In this document: positions 35,401 to 44,164 of the stretch, in pieces
Layout: the number at the start of each line of letters is the position of its first letter
Position numbering within the stretch: position 1 is the first letter of the stretch
NCBI GenBank assembly: GCA_029706075.1
Contig: JAINUG010000055.1
Span: 372,001-436,000, forward strand
Direction: 5' to 3'
DNA from: Aldrovandia affinis
Taxonomy: Eukaryota; Chordata; Actinopteri; Notacanthiformes; Halosauridae
Length of the DNA: 64,000 nt
Position numbers and translations under genes: made by a program
The notes under the pieces: generated by a model
Databases searched by the model: none
What the model was told of the DNA's origin: nothing
The model's input: the letters and a program-made list of their open reading frames with translations, nothing else

Positions 35401-38400
35401 CGCCGCCTTTTCGCCGGTGCTGCCGTCCGCGTTCTCGTCCTTCGCCAGAATCTCGTCAAGGTTCTTGAGCTCCTCGGAGATCTGCTCCACTTTGCGTTTG
35501 GTGTCAGCTGCACGAAGAGGAGGCACCATTATCCGCCCGACAACGCACTGTGCTGGACGTCCAATCAGAGCACAGTCAGAGGACAAAAACTACAATTTTT
35601 TTTTTAATGGCGGGGAAAGGGGCAGCAGACAGAAGGCACTCAGTTGGGCAATACAAGTGAGGTCAAACACAGGACAGTGACTGTGTTTCAATAGCAAATG
35701 CACATTTTTTGGAGCAAGCTTACATGCACTCACTGAGTTTAGAACCAACAGTGTAAAACTCCTTGTAATGGCAGAGAAAAAGACAAAGAGCTGCGGTTGC
35801 TACACACAGTGGCACTGACCGAAGACTCAAACGCGCTGCATATAAGTGTCAACATGTTATTTTTGAGAACTTTCTGCGAGAGGGGTTTCAAGGAGTGTGG
35901 GAACCCTGCCTAAATCGAGTCCTCGCTGCAGGGGTGCACAACGAAGTGCTGATCTTTCCATTTTGGGATTTCATGCCAGTTTCTGCTCTTAATTATTTAA
36001 TTGGCTCAATCATTTAATTCATCTGAAAAGGTCATGAGCTACAGCTGCAGACTGCACATTTATCCTCGATGAAAACATTTTACTATGGTGTCCGAGATAG
36101 GAGTGAACAAGCACTGGTGTATAGTCGTTTAGAAAATAAAGCCAGGATTGGTTTGTCCTCCAGGACTGGTGTTGTGCACCCCTCGCCTGACTTGCAGGGG
36201 GACTTCGCTCCACGCTACTCACAGACTTGGGCCTTGACATAGTCCATGTACTGCTGGGGGCTGAGGGCGGGCTGGCACACGATGCTGTGGGGCTTGGTGG
36301 TTGACGGTGGGCGCAGGAAGGGGTGGTGACAGGTGCGCGTGGTGTGGACCGTCAACACGTAGCGGCAGGACTGCGGCTCGTCCACGCGGGCCACGTAGTC
36401 TCCGGAACCTTCCTCACACAGGAACTGGAGGTGTGGCGTGTTGGGAGGGAGGGGAGAAGGAGGCGGAGAAAGAGAGTGAAGCCAAGAGAGAGAGAGAAAG
36501 AGGGTGCGAGCGAGGCCAAGAGAAAAAGAGGGAGCGAGTGGGGCGAAGAGAGAAAGAAGGAGCAAGGCCGAAAGAGAGAGAGAAAGAGGGAGGCCAAGAG
36601 AGAGAGCGTGTTATGCTACTGAAAAACATTCATATTATCTAAAGCATGGGCCTCCCCTTGACATAAAAATAGCGGGTCTAATTGGCTACCAAATTGGGTG
36701 AAAATGGGATAAAATCTGAAACAAAAATGTAAAAAAATTATACATATATTATCTAAAGCATTACCCACATTTTGTAACATTAATTTAGTTATATAATTAA
36801 TTCCCAGTCAGTCTTGAATTCAGACCAACTGATTGGATCACACCTGTTGAAAAGGTTTGTCCTCTATGGAGAGAGGGGCAGCGAAACTGTGAAGGCCTCC
36901 CTGCCTTTCAGTTCCGGCAGAAACGCAAGCGACCGAGTCACGCTAACCAGCCTTTGACTCTGTGACTCTGCCGGTCTGTTACGGCTGTATTTATTATTTA
37001 CTGTAGAAAGAAATACTTTCATAATTGTATGGGCAGTTGCCTGACCGTGACCCATAGGACTCCCACTGCTGGCAATAACTATACCAGTGTTTCACGTCAA
37101 TTCAGACACAGTCACTAAAACTTAAGGGACTGCAAACAAAAAGTAGCCTCTGAGCCAACTCTGGATTCATTACATTGAATATGAATGTTGGTGCTGAAAA
37201 TTGTACAGTAATTCTGTCAAATTAATAAGTTAATTAAATTGACACAGAAATGTAAGAAGCTACATTTAAACAGGAGGGGCCCTAGTCACTCTCACGCTCA
37301 CCCTGACTTCAGTCTCTCTGGGCCTTCCGTTGAGGTCGCATTTGGATCCATTCACGTAGGACTGGCTGTGGTAGCGCTTCAGCCTGTGCTGCTTGGACGC
37401 CTGGGGAGAGAATGAGACACAGCACGGTGGGTGAGGAGGGCCCTCTAGTGGACATCTTGGAACACTACACAGTGGACTGCAATGCCACAGGATGCCTGCC
37501 TACACAAAAACCAGATGGTCACCTCACCTCCGTGTTCTTAACACTGAGGGTAGTCTTTGCCATTGTTTAAGCTCAAAGTGTTCCGATTTGCAGCCTCATT
37601 GTGAATATTCATGAGGGAGTGTGGTGAAAGACTAGTATACTAGCAAACAATACAGACAGCACCAACTTCCCAGAAACTCCTAAAATGAGGAAGTACAGAG
37701 GACGGAAGGAACAATGGAGCAGACTCTCTGGTTCGTACATCGAACATCTGGGGTAATACCCAGCAAACCTAAGATGCCTTGGAAGCGTCCAATGAGCGCA
37801 CTGTGGGATTTTGCCCTCCTGGTGAATTGACACGCTGCCATATTCCACACCACAGTTTACAGTTACATTGTACTTACGTAGTCTAAATTGATCTGCTCAC
37901 TAGCTAAATGTAAAACACTGAAAGCATTGTGATTCTGTAGGCAGAACATGGCGCTGACAACGCTTAGGTTGTGGGTACGATTCAGTACATACAGTAGTGA
38001 ATGCAGACATTTTTTGGTGTAAGTCGCTTTGGATAAAAGCATCTGCTAAATGGCATATGTATTGACAGTATAAGAAACTTGTTTTTTTACAGTCTGTTAC
38101 AAATTTCAGTTTTGGCATCTCTCCCCCCCCCCCAAAACATATTGCTTTACCTTACGTGAGAAAGTCAGTAAGAATTATACCAGTGCACGCACGTGCACGA
38201 ACATGAACACACAAGCAAATTCGAATTTACATTGTACACAAATGGTAAATTAGCCAAGAGGCAACTGAGCAGGAGTGACTCAGACTTTCATTGTACGAAC
38301 CAAAAAAGCAAAAGGCACAATAACACTTGTGCATTTTTCTCAGACCACCCTGACCATGAAAAACAGCCAGCTTGTTGATAAGCCACAGGGAACAGTGACG

Positions 38401-41400
38401 TGTCAATAGAGGGCAGCGTACAGTTCAGACTGCCAACGACCCCAAGCATTAGGAGTGTAGAACACATTGTTCAGGTCTGTGGAGCAACAGCCACAACGCT
38501 ACCACTGTGATAAACGTATATTACTTCAAATATCAGTCTGAGAACAGTGAAATGAGTGCAAGTTCCAGACACTGGTGACAAAGACAAACACAGGGAGGAA
38601 CCAACAAACCATTCTCACAATGATCATGTCTGTAATTGATATCGCTGGTATTACATTTTTTTTTTTTTTTTTTTAATTAAAAAAAGCTTGAGTGTGCCAA
38701 ACCTCAGGAAAACAAGTCCACAATTGATGGCCATCTGAGGTACACATTCTGTGCGGGTTCGTTTGGTTCCTTTCACTGTGGTACTTATACTTTTGCACTT
38801 GTAGCATTTGCCTTTGATAAATGTGTTTATTAAAGCATTGTTTTACATAGGGCTGGCTGTACAGGGAGAGTCACAATCTGGATCAGGATCTGTATTCGGA
38901 TAATTATTCAAAAAACTGAAACAAGAGAGGCTTGTTCAAAAACGGTCATCAAGTTTTAAAACTGACCATTTCCCTTCATGGGTATATTGGAATGGCGACT
39001 GCCTTGCTTCCAAAACAACTGATGTTTTAACACATAATGCATCTATAAAATTATCTGCATTCTAATAGTGTATTTGGATTCTGGTACATCCCTGGTTTTA
39101 CAGAATGACAGGTTCGATTGTGTAAAAGAACATTCATGCATGTATACTGGTGTTCATCTAGCCTTAGTGTATGCACAATGCTGTAAGTCACTCTGGATAA
39201 GAACATTTACTACATGAATAGTAAAATGGAATTCCCAAATATCTAATCCCACATCTGATTGAAAGAAACCAATCAGTTCAAACATAGCACATATTAATTG
39301 TAAAATCCACAGAAGGATGTACATTCCCAAAACATTTTTTAAATATATTTATTCCAACATGAACATGAATAATACATCAAGTGGAAAAAGGGCAAAAGCT
39401 CATTTATTCTGCTTTCATGTCTTCCTCAATCACACACCCAGAGGCACCGGCCATGAATTTAAGCTTTAAGCACCAACAAAACCATTAGACTGGGGTGCAG
39501 TGCACTATAGTACACATTTAATATTTTTTCATATGAATATATATTCATATGCATAATAATTTCAACGGGATGTTTTATGTGTTAAGAAAACCTGAACTTT
39601 AGAGGCTGTGCCCAAATAAATAGTCACAAAAGACACTTCATACGACACTGCTAAGAATAAGCCAAAAACTTAAGTTAAGTGGCAAAGCTTTCCACTGTAT
39701 AAGATTTACAGCAAAAAGTATCCATATGAAACATTGCTTCTCACAATCACTGTTACCGTTCTTATGCTCATGTGCGACAAGCAATCCCATCTCCCCCCAC
39801 ACAAGTGTGCACAAGGCAGATACAGAGAGTGGATATTTAGAAATGCAGCAATAAATGTGTGAGGAATGGAACTAATGTCATTGATGCATTAGCTCTCATC
39901 TGACAATAAAGTTTAGCCTAAACCAGGAGTCCCCTACCGTGGCCGGGGAGAGCTGCAGGGTCTACTGGTTTTTTGTTTTCACCTTACAAATCAGCAACCA
40001 ATCAGACCCAGGGGAGGTGAGTTAACCGAATCAATTGCTTTAATGGATCAATTAAGTGTTGAGTGACATCGAAAAAGCAAACCCTGTGTGTGGCTCTCCA
40101 CGGCCATGGTAAAGCCCTGGGTTAAACGATATTGAAGAGCTAGGGAGAAAAAAAAACAAGCAATAAAAAAACAGATGTAGCATCAAGCGAAATCCTGCTT
40201 ACCTTTGCCGTTTCATTATTCCAGTCGAACTCAGACTCGTAATAACCCAGGAACAGCACGTCTCCTTTGATTTCTGAATCTATGGACAAATTCAAATGCG
40301 ACAGGGACTGAAAAATCGGACAAAATATTAGCAACCAGGTACATTTTATTTGATACGCCCCTTTAATAAAATACGAGTAATATTTATTGAGAAAGAAATA
40401 TTTACCATCCAAGTGATACTGTCGAATGTGCTGTCCGTAGCAAAACTCATATGTCCACCAGTCTTTTGTCTGCGGTCAAAGGGGACAATGTGTGAGGATT
40501 AATCCATGTGACATAGAACTCTATCAGATTCAAATCCATTAAACTGAAGAATGGGGTCAGTAGCATAGATGCTAGGACTGAGTGGCACATTGGCACCAAA
40601 TCTGGATCCTACATTAGTACTGTGTTAAGGTTGGCATCTACCAGGAACAATAGTGATAACCATAACGATAAACTATATACATTGTTTACTAGCATCCACA
40701 ACAAAGAACATTTTACCGTTGTGCACGTGTGTTTTATTACTGGAGTTGCAATCACTCAAAATCACTCAGAGCAATCTGAACAATGTCAATTGACATTGTC
40801 CATACTGATGTTCATAGTTATCGCTATAGTGTAGACTTAAATTCATTTGAATTGGAACATTTTATTGATTTATTTTAATTGTAGAGTTATCATTATAGTT
40901 CCCAGGTGGAAATAGGCCTTTACTTAATTCATTTCTAAAGGATGCATTTTGTGCTCCCTCCCTTCACTAAAAAGCTCTTTGTACTCATCAAAAGTCCTAG
41001 GAAACATTTAATTATCATCACCATCACCATGTAGATAAATGATGAGTCTAGATGGGCTGAAGGGCGTGTTCTCGTCATCACGCACTTATGTTCTTATCAT
41101 CACCATCACCATTAGTAGTTCTGACCTTAACCAGGCAGGGGGCGCTGTGCATGGGCTTCAGCAGCTCAGAGATCCCAGGGCCAGAGTAGCCCTGAGGGGG
41201 ATCGGGTTCGGCAGCCGGGTCTTGGTGGAAGCGTATGGCCTGGGCTGGGAGCCGGCACTCATAGAGCTGTTTGTACTTGTTGGAGACCAGCATCACGTCC
41301 TCAGACTTGGCCTGGAAAAGAGATAGAGGTGAGGCAAACCTCGCAAAACCCCACAGAAATCCCACAGAAACAGCCAAGGAGCCGGAAACTGCACTTGAAG

Positions 41401-42742
41401 GAACAGCTTGCATTTTGACAATGACTTTTCAACACTACAGCATGGGGACAGTTTGAGCCGTCTTATAACAAAGGTATAAGGTATAAGAAAAGGTAGAGGT
41501 TTTCTGATCAGTGACGGGAGAAAGATTCAGTGAAACCAAAAATGGGCGGAGCTACAAGGTTGTATAAGTAACTCACTGATTTTAACCAATCATTGTGTTT
41601 GTTATAGAGCGCAAACCACCTGATTCGTTCCAACAACTCGGTGGTTGACAGATCATCGTAGCTCCATCTACTTTGGCATTCACAAAACCCAATTTCTCCC
41701 ATCACAGTGTAGTTCTGACATAAAGCCATTCCGTTTTAAAGCCAAACCAGTTCATGTTGTTGGGTCACTGTAAAGACCAAGATAGTTATGTAGCCAGTAC
41801 GAACTGTAACGTACTTTTCCCCCTGGGAGCTCAGATTACAGCTCAGAAAGCTAGCGAGCAAGATCCAGATCATGACATGCTGTGTGCTACTGAAACCTTT
41901 GACATGTTTGTTATCATCCATGAATCAATATCTTTTTATGGCATACATACTGGAGGGTCACTTTGCGAACTTTGAATCGATATCTATACATTATTTCTTA
42001 GATATCAGCTACTTAATATCAATGACAGCTGGTATAACTCATGTAATGTTAGCTTCAACGTAACAGCGAGGCTAGCTCGAGTCGCCAAAATACCCATCAC
42101 GTTTATACAACCATGTCAGTTTATCATTTAACGTTCTAAAACAATCGACATCAATTGTGCATGAACATTAGATAGCTATTATAGTCATTTTGCTGCATTG
42201 CTAGGCAGCTAGCATAACTTCGACAAAAATAATTAGCCTATGTTGACGGCTAACGTTACCAAAAGAGAATTACTTGGCGAATGTTAGCTACCGTTAGTTT
42301 CAGTTCCTTACTGGCTAGCTGTGTAACGTTAGCAAACATCATATCTTGTTTTGAACCTAGCTATCAATGCTTGTTGTTGAATACAGACCATATTAATTAG
42401 CTAGCTGCGTGGATTAGCTGGCTCGCGAGTGTTCAATAAAAATAACGTTAATATAACGTACTGTGGCACGCTCGACAGACGCAAGCAAGCGCAACACTCA
42501 CACCGATTTGTGTTAGTGCTAGCTAGCAAGCCAGCTAACGTTAAGTTGCGACAGGGCTAGTGCGAGCTTGCAAAACAACCTCCCCGCCTCACCTGTCCCA
42601 TGATGACAGGATCTGGGAGAATCTGTATGCCATATTTCATCTCGTTTAATTCCTCCAAATTCAAAAACGGAGAGACGGTTAAAAGACAAGTCAGAAAGAA
42701 AATATACAAGCCCCTCAGCCACCGGACCATGGTAGCAGCCAT
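20312..42742 (-). CDS. os9: Protein OS-9, ER lectin of ER-associated degradation; 15 coding exons
   Basis: OS-9 works in the ER lumen. Its MRH (mannose-6-phosphate-receptor-like) domain binds trimmed N-glycans on misfolded glycoproteins and hands them to the HRD1-SEL1L ubiquitin ligase. Coding exons in order of translation are 42593-42742, 41126-41311, 40406-40469, 40203-40279, 37302-37400, 36223-36424, 35346-35507, 33679-33812, 28581-28620, 28393-28484, 27010-27219, 23569-23764, 21850-22017, 21097-21206 and 20312-20449. All have GT/AG borders and compatible phases. The sum is 2028 nt, or 675 aa, against 667 aa in human. Visible parts are a signal peptide (about 1-25), [17 protein letters not shown], the MRH domain with the paired WW (116-117) and sugar-contact equivalents Q129, R187, E208 and Y214, an acidic middle (about 420-450), and a C-terminus ending DSDDVDF. 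No stop or frameshift is seen, so the gene looks functional. The 3' UTR probably runs leftward to about 18.7 kb. Confidence 0.96.
21097..21206 (-). CDS. os9: os9 coding exon 14
   Basis: 110 nt encoding [20 protein letters not shown] then [17 protein letters not shown], close to human GKIEIKIVRPWAEGTEEGARWL. Acceptor TTGCAG, donor CTG|GTAAAG. Confidence 0.93.
21359..21386 (+). repeat. Poly(A) tract in os9 intron 13 boundary region
   Basis: About 28 A followed by AAAGA runs. No retroposon body is obvious upstream, so it may be a simple-sequence tract. Confidence 0.8.
21850..22017 (-). CDS. os9: os9 coding exon 13
   Basis: 168 nt. [20 protein letters not shown] then [20 protein letters not shown] matches human VRVRVTKLRLGGPNQDL and the following helix. 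Donor G|GTAGGA, phase 1. Confidence 0.93.
22707..23201 (+). mobile_element. hAT-type MITE with perfect 8-bp target duplication (os9 intron 12)
   Basis: Ends CAGTAGTTCCCAACC and its inverted partner GGTTGGGATCCACTG resemble the CAGTGGTTCTCAACC ends of hAT-Charlie elements. GCTTAACT is repeated exactly at 22699-22706 and 23202-23209. It is 495 bp with no coding capacity. A partial copy of the same family lies at about 22479-22690, and a larger one at 24204-26018. Confidence 0.85.
23569..23764 (-). CDS. os9: os9 coding exon 12
   Basis: 196 nt. [20 protein letters not shown] then [17 protein letters not shown] is a predicted coiled coil matching human ALTSTLNKLIKRLEEK. A Gly/Pro-rich linker follows. 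Donor G|GTAAAC, phase 1. Confidence 0.92.
24318..24465 (+). repeat. SINE 3' part
   Basis: GAGTTCCGTCTCGAAGGACG, then GAATTAGCTTGCCACGTAGAG and GACGAGCGGCAAATTCG, matches the 3' part of the SINE at 28912-29245. Head missing. Confidence 0.7.
24497..25722 (-). repeat. Unclassified ~1.2 kb interspersed repeat, copy 1
   Basis: Read on the - strand this runs from a GTTGTGGAGG/GCGTCAGTCTCGGC end, through GGCACTCTCACAGGGTGTGAG, an AT-rich patch, a CACACA-rich patch and a string of gapped AACTCTCACTG/GAACTCTC motifs, to CCCATGTCTGGG near 24625 and the palindrome-like TGTCACATGCCACGTGACA at 24499. The copy at 52879-53912 has the same order in the opposite orientation. There is no long coding frame. 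The element splits a MITE cleanly, which shows it is mobile. It could be a solo LTR or a non-autonomous element; I cannot name the family. Confidence 0.65.
26424..26600 (+). repeat. tRNA-derived SINE
   Basis: GCCTCGGGTGGCGCAATGGT is an A-box-like tRNA head, followed by a body ending GTTCCGTCTTGGAGGAAGCG as in the related copy at 28912-29245. Confidence 0.7.
26629..26927. repeat. MITE-like palindromic repeat
   Basis: CAGGGATGGACAAGGAGGGC at the left and CGCCCATCCCTG at the right are inverted ends. The inside shares TCTTAATTATTTA with a similar repeat at 35929-36182. Probably a hAT-type MITE; no target duplication seen. Confidence 0.55.
27010..27219 (-). CDS. os9: os9 coding exon 11 (acidic region)
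   Basis: 210 nt, phase 0-0, residues 403-472. Contains [18 protein letters not shown], the counterpart of the human poly-acidic DEDERQLLGEFEKELEGI, and [16 protein letters not shown]-rich compared with the flanking introns. Confidence 0.93.
27690..27900. repeat. Interspersed repeat (teleost type)
   Basis: TATTTGTATAGCAAATTTTA, CACTTTACAGCAGACCCTGG, then GGCAAGGAAATACTCCC. This word order is common in fish repeats. Family name not certain. Confidence 0.5.
28393..28484 (-). CDS. os9: os9 coding exon 10
   Basis: 92 nt encoding [20 protein letters not shown] then [10 protein letters not shown]. It corresponds to the human VQVKVIRSPADLIRFIEELK segment. Acceptor CAACAG, donor AAG|GTGAGC. Confidence 0.93.
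28581..28620 (-). CDS. os9: os9 coding exon 9 (40-nt micro-exon)
   Basis: 40 nt encoding [13 protein letters not shown] plus one base. Acceptor TTCCCAG and donor G|GTAAAT are good, and phases fit both neighbours. It lies 5 kb downstream of exon 8, across two Tc1 insertions. Its length is not a multiple of three, so simple skipping would break the frame. Confidence 0.85.
28912..29245 (+). repeat. tRNA-derived SINE, fuller copy (os9 intron 8)
   Basis: Head with A-box-like GGTGGCATAACAGTCAAAGC and B box GGTTCGAAATCC, body TCTGTCTCGAAGGAAGCGGA, GTAGAGACGAGCAGCGGACTC, and an A-rich TAAATAAAAATAAA tail. It is in the opposite orientation to os9. Confidence 0.8.
29445..31038 (-). mobile_element. Nearly intact Tc1 transposon (os9 intron 8)
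   Basis: 1594 bp with long inverted terminal regions of about 200 bp. The outer end CAGTGGGGAAAATAAGTATT is echoed inside each terminal region by GAGGAAAATAAGTATTTCAC, the IR/DR pattern of autonomous Tc1 elements. TA flanks the left end; the right flank now reads CA. The transposase is on the - strand. The ends are much alike, which points to a fairly recent insertion. Confidence 0.95.
29653..30675 (-). pseudogene. Tc1 transposase, 340 codons with a single nonsense codon
   Basis: Starts [20 protein letters not shown]. The paired-like HTH follows ([20 protein letters not shown]), then [11 protein letters not shown] with catalytic D153, [10 protein letters not shown] with D244, and [13 protein letters not shown] with E279. 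These are the same DDE positions as in Sleeping Beauty-type transposases. The frame runs without shift from 30675 to a TGA at 29653-29655. The one defect is TGA at 29812-29814, where the family has Arg (CGA), a CpG-type change. All catalytic residues lie before it; the lost tail is about 52 residues. Confidence 0.93.
31066..32659 (-). mobile_element. Tc1 element of the 16.9-kb family (copy 2), 27 bp from the previous Tc1
   Basis: Ends CACTACCGGTCAAAGGTTTT and, inverted at 32659, CACTACCAGTCAAAAGTTTT, each next to TA (31064-31065, 32660-32661). It is full length at 1594 bp. Inner matches to the termini at about 32581-32640 give the IR/DR layout. Confidence 0.93.
31300..32271 (-). pseudogene. 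Tc1 transposase with several stops
   Basis: [20 protein letters not shown] and [21 protein letters not shown] are readable. Frame is kept, but TAA replaces the expected Gln codon after LTGQQL at about 32008. It continues to [16 protein letters not shown] (first Asp) and [13 protein letters not shown] (second Asp), then meets a stop near 31510 and more stops through the last catalytic region. Non-functional. Confidence 0.88.
33045..33308 (+). repeat. tRNA-derived SINE with (TTCTA)n tail
   Basis: tRNA-like head GTGGCAGTGGCTCAGTGGTTAG, central domain GAAGTGCCCTTGAGCAAGGC, CTGCTCCAGGGGCGCTGTA (V-SINE-type core), and a tail of seven or so TTCTA units at 33268-33304. Confidence 0.8.
33338..33552 (-). 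repeat. tRNA-derived SINE, inverted
   Basis: On the - strand: tRNA-like head with GGTTGCAGGTTCAATCCCCA-type B box near 33500, TGCCGTTGTACCCTTGAGC, and the LINE-type tail AAGTCGCTCTGGATAAGAGC at about 33370-33390. It lies 130 bp from os9 exon 8. Confidence 0.75.
33679..33812 (-). CDS. os9: os9 coding exon 8
   Basis: 134 nt, residues 314-358. Carries a duplicated VSVDDV unit, then [15 protein letters not shown], matching the DSDFWKMLNEPED segment of human OS-9. Donor CAG|GTAGGG; an earlier GAG|GTACAG could give a shorter form. Confidence 0.9.
35346..35507 (-). CDS. os9: os9 coding exon 7
   Basis: 162 nt, residues 260-313. Starts [20 protein letters not shown], a charged helical stretch, then Glu/Asp-rich linker. 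The first Ser codon is split across the intron. Ends AAAG|GTGAAG. Confidence 0.92.
35929..36182. repeat. MITE-like palindromic repeat next to os9 exon 6
   Basis: CAGGGGTGCACAAC at the left and GTTGTGCACCCCT at the right are perfect inverted ends. The middle contains TCTTAATTATTTAATTGG, shared with 26629-26927. Confidence 0.6.
36223..36424 (-). CDS. os9: os9 coding exon 6 (end of MRH domain)
   Basis: 202 nt from [20 protein letters not shown] through [20 protein letters not shown] to MDYVKAQV. E208 and Y214 complete the MRH sugar pocket. The acceptor follows an unusually long CT-rich tract (36431-36612 on this strand). Donor is T|GTGAGT, phase 1. Confidence 0.94.
36431..36612 (-). repeat. GA/CT-rich minisatellite upstream of os9 exon 6 acceptor
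   Basis: About 180 bases almost purely purine on the + strand, built of irregular GGCCAAGAGAGAGAGAAAGA-like units. On the os9 strand it is a very long polypyrimidine tract that ends at the exon 6 splice acceptor. Confidence 0.85.
37302..37400 (-). CDS. os9: os9 coding exon 5
   Basis: 99 nt, phase 0-0, residues 160-192: [18 protein letters not shown] then [15 protein letters not shown]. Contains the Arg (R187) equivalent to the sugar-contact Arg of human OS-9. Confidence 0.94.
37935..38062 (+). repeat. SINE fragment of the 44.2-kb family
   Basis: AACATGGCGCTGACAACGCT, GGTTGTGGGTACGATTC (B box with changes) and GTAAGTCGCTTTGGATAAAA then GCATCTGCTAAATGG. The head is partly lost. Confidence 0.75.
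38656..38674 (+). repeat. Poly(T) tract in os9 intron 4
   Basis: Uninterrupted T run followed by TTAATTAAAAAA; simple sequence only. Confidence 0.8.
39920..40125. repeat. MITE-like palindromic repeat (os9 intron 4)
   Basis: CCAGGAGTCCCCTACCGTGGCC at the left is answered by GGCCATGGTAAAGCCCTGG at the right as an imperfect inverted repeat. The inner TCTACTGGTTTTTTGTTTTC is common in fish MITEs of this kind. Confidence 0.5.
40203..40279 (-). CDS. os9: os9 coding exon 4
   Basis: 77 nt encoding [20 protein letters not shown] and NNETAK, which match human OS-9 closely. Acceptor CCATAG, donor AAG|GTAAGC. Confidence 0.94.
40406..40469 (-). CDS. os9: os9 coding exon 3 (start of MRH core)
   Basis: 64 nt encoding [20 protein letters not shown] and part of the next Asp codons. 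The tandem Trp pair and the Gln of RQY are mannose-contact residues in the family. Donor is G|GTAAAT, phase 1. Confidence 0.94.
41126..41311 (-). CDS. os9: os9 coding exon 2
   Basis: Residues 51-112, from [15 protein letters not shown] to MHSAPCLVK. Acceptor TTTTCCAG, donor AAG|GTCAGA, phase 0 on both sides. It carries the conserved [10 protein letters not shown] segment and the first cysteines of the MRH region. Confidence 0.94.
42593..42742 (-). CDS. os9: os9 coding exon 1 (signal peptide)
   Basis: Encodes residues 1-50: MAATM, then a hydrophobic signal peptide ([15 protein letters not shown]), then [17 protein letters not shown], the conserved start of mature OS-9. Ends CAG|GTGAGG, phase 0. 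An in-frame ATG 24 bases upstream would add eight polar residues; MAAT is preferred because human OS-9 starts MAA. Confidence 0.93.
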
Positions 42743-42807
42743 GTTCGTCTCACGTCGGATTTTCAATTCTTGTTTTTATTATTTAGTCCAAGATGTGAGG
42801 CGTTTGA

Positions 42808-42948
42808 CTTGGTCGATACTGATTGGGTATAGTGAAATACGTCTTTCCTATAATTGGCGAGTAGACAAATCATTCAACTCTTTTCTTTAATGATTGGGTA
42901 AAAACACTTTCAATCCCCTCCTTCGGCTACGAATAGAACGGTTATTGG
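42808..42948 (-). promoter_or_regulatory. os9: os9 promoter: four CCAAT boxes, one in an ERSE-like site
   Basis: Upstream of the os9 start the - strand has CCAAT at 42822-42826, 42853-42857, 42893-42897 and 42944-42948, with no TATA box. The first is part of CCAAT-N9-CCAAG (42808-42826). This differs by one base from the ER-stress element CCAAT-N9-CCACG that is read by NF-Y with ATF6/XBP1. Mammalian OS-9 is induced by ER stress, so the site is plausible, but the mismatch weakens it. Confidence 0.5.
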
Positions 42949-44164
42949 TTTAAATGATCTTAATGTCTCAACGGTTGTGGATGAAGTATGATTATGAGGT
43001 ACAACCACAGATAGAGGCGAGACCGAACGAGATAAGCTGCTTGCTCAGTCTGGTAAATGGCAATGCGCTGCAATGCCTAAAACTGGCGCTGCGGAACTTT
43101 TAAGTTGTACAATGTACAGAAATTCCCTTTTCTTTTGATATGTGAAAAGGAAACGTTGTGGAATGTCTACGTAGTGTATATATATATACAATGTATTGTT
43201 TGCGTTACACATACATGTATTTATTTGTCTGGGCAACGTTCTGATCCATATAAGATCTTAGTCAGGTCAGACGTTTCGGCAAACACTGATGATGGCCAGA
43301 CCATATGCTATACAAAAATAAAAAAGCGTCATTAAAACGTTATTTTTGAGGATCCACATGCATATTTCCTTTTTGAGTGTGATCCAACTTTGTATTTCAA
43401 AAATATACATATGGAAACAGACGTTAAAACGTTTAAAGTCAAGACCACTTAAATCAATGAGTACACAAAGTGTTATGCTCTTTGACCAGTATGTGTGGCT
43501 ATTATGGATGGTTTAGTGATATCATAAATGCAGACCAAAGAATGCTTAGTGATGGGAATAGGGCATTCAGTCCTGTCTAATTTTCTTAAAGTCTAGAGAG
43601 CATTCAGTACTGTGTCAGGCCTGTGACTGGTCTTGAACACTCCGGTGGTCTCTGCTTCCTCAAGGAGTCAGAGTGATCTATTCTTATAGGTAATATCAGG
43701 GAAATTGGTCCTGTAGTCATGCTCAATGCTTTCTGGTCTAACCACTTATGGAATCACATTTCTGGTGGAGAACAAATTGTTTCTTGCAATTGTTTTGTTT
43801 TGTTTTAAGTCTGAAATAATTGCCCAAGTGACATGGGAGTTCTAGCTGGATGATCACAAAAGGCCTGATCAGGATTGTTTTCCCAGACCGAAAAAGATCT
43901 GAATTTAAGATGAGGATTGATTGCAAATTGATCCAATAGGCCCCAAATTGCTGCTGTGTATTACCCAAGTTGGTGCTATACATTGGTGGTGGTGCTGTAA
44001 AATGGCCTGAAATCCTGACTGAAAGGTGCTACATAAATACAATCCATTATTATATTTTTAATATGAATGACAACAAAATACATGTATATGTGTATCTGAC
44101 TGTGTAGGCCCATTTCTGACGAAATAATTGCCCCTTACGTGAGTGCATGTGTGTCCTGTCATGT
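42949..44164. other. Intergenic, upstream of os9
   Basis: No coding exon recognised. It contains a short TA run near 43178 and unassigned AT-rich DNA. Confidence 0.4.

Noticed and set aside
36301-36642. Arg/Glu-rich + strand open frame
   Set aside because: Antisense of os9 exon 6 and of the GA-rich minisatellite.
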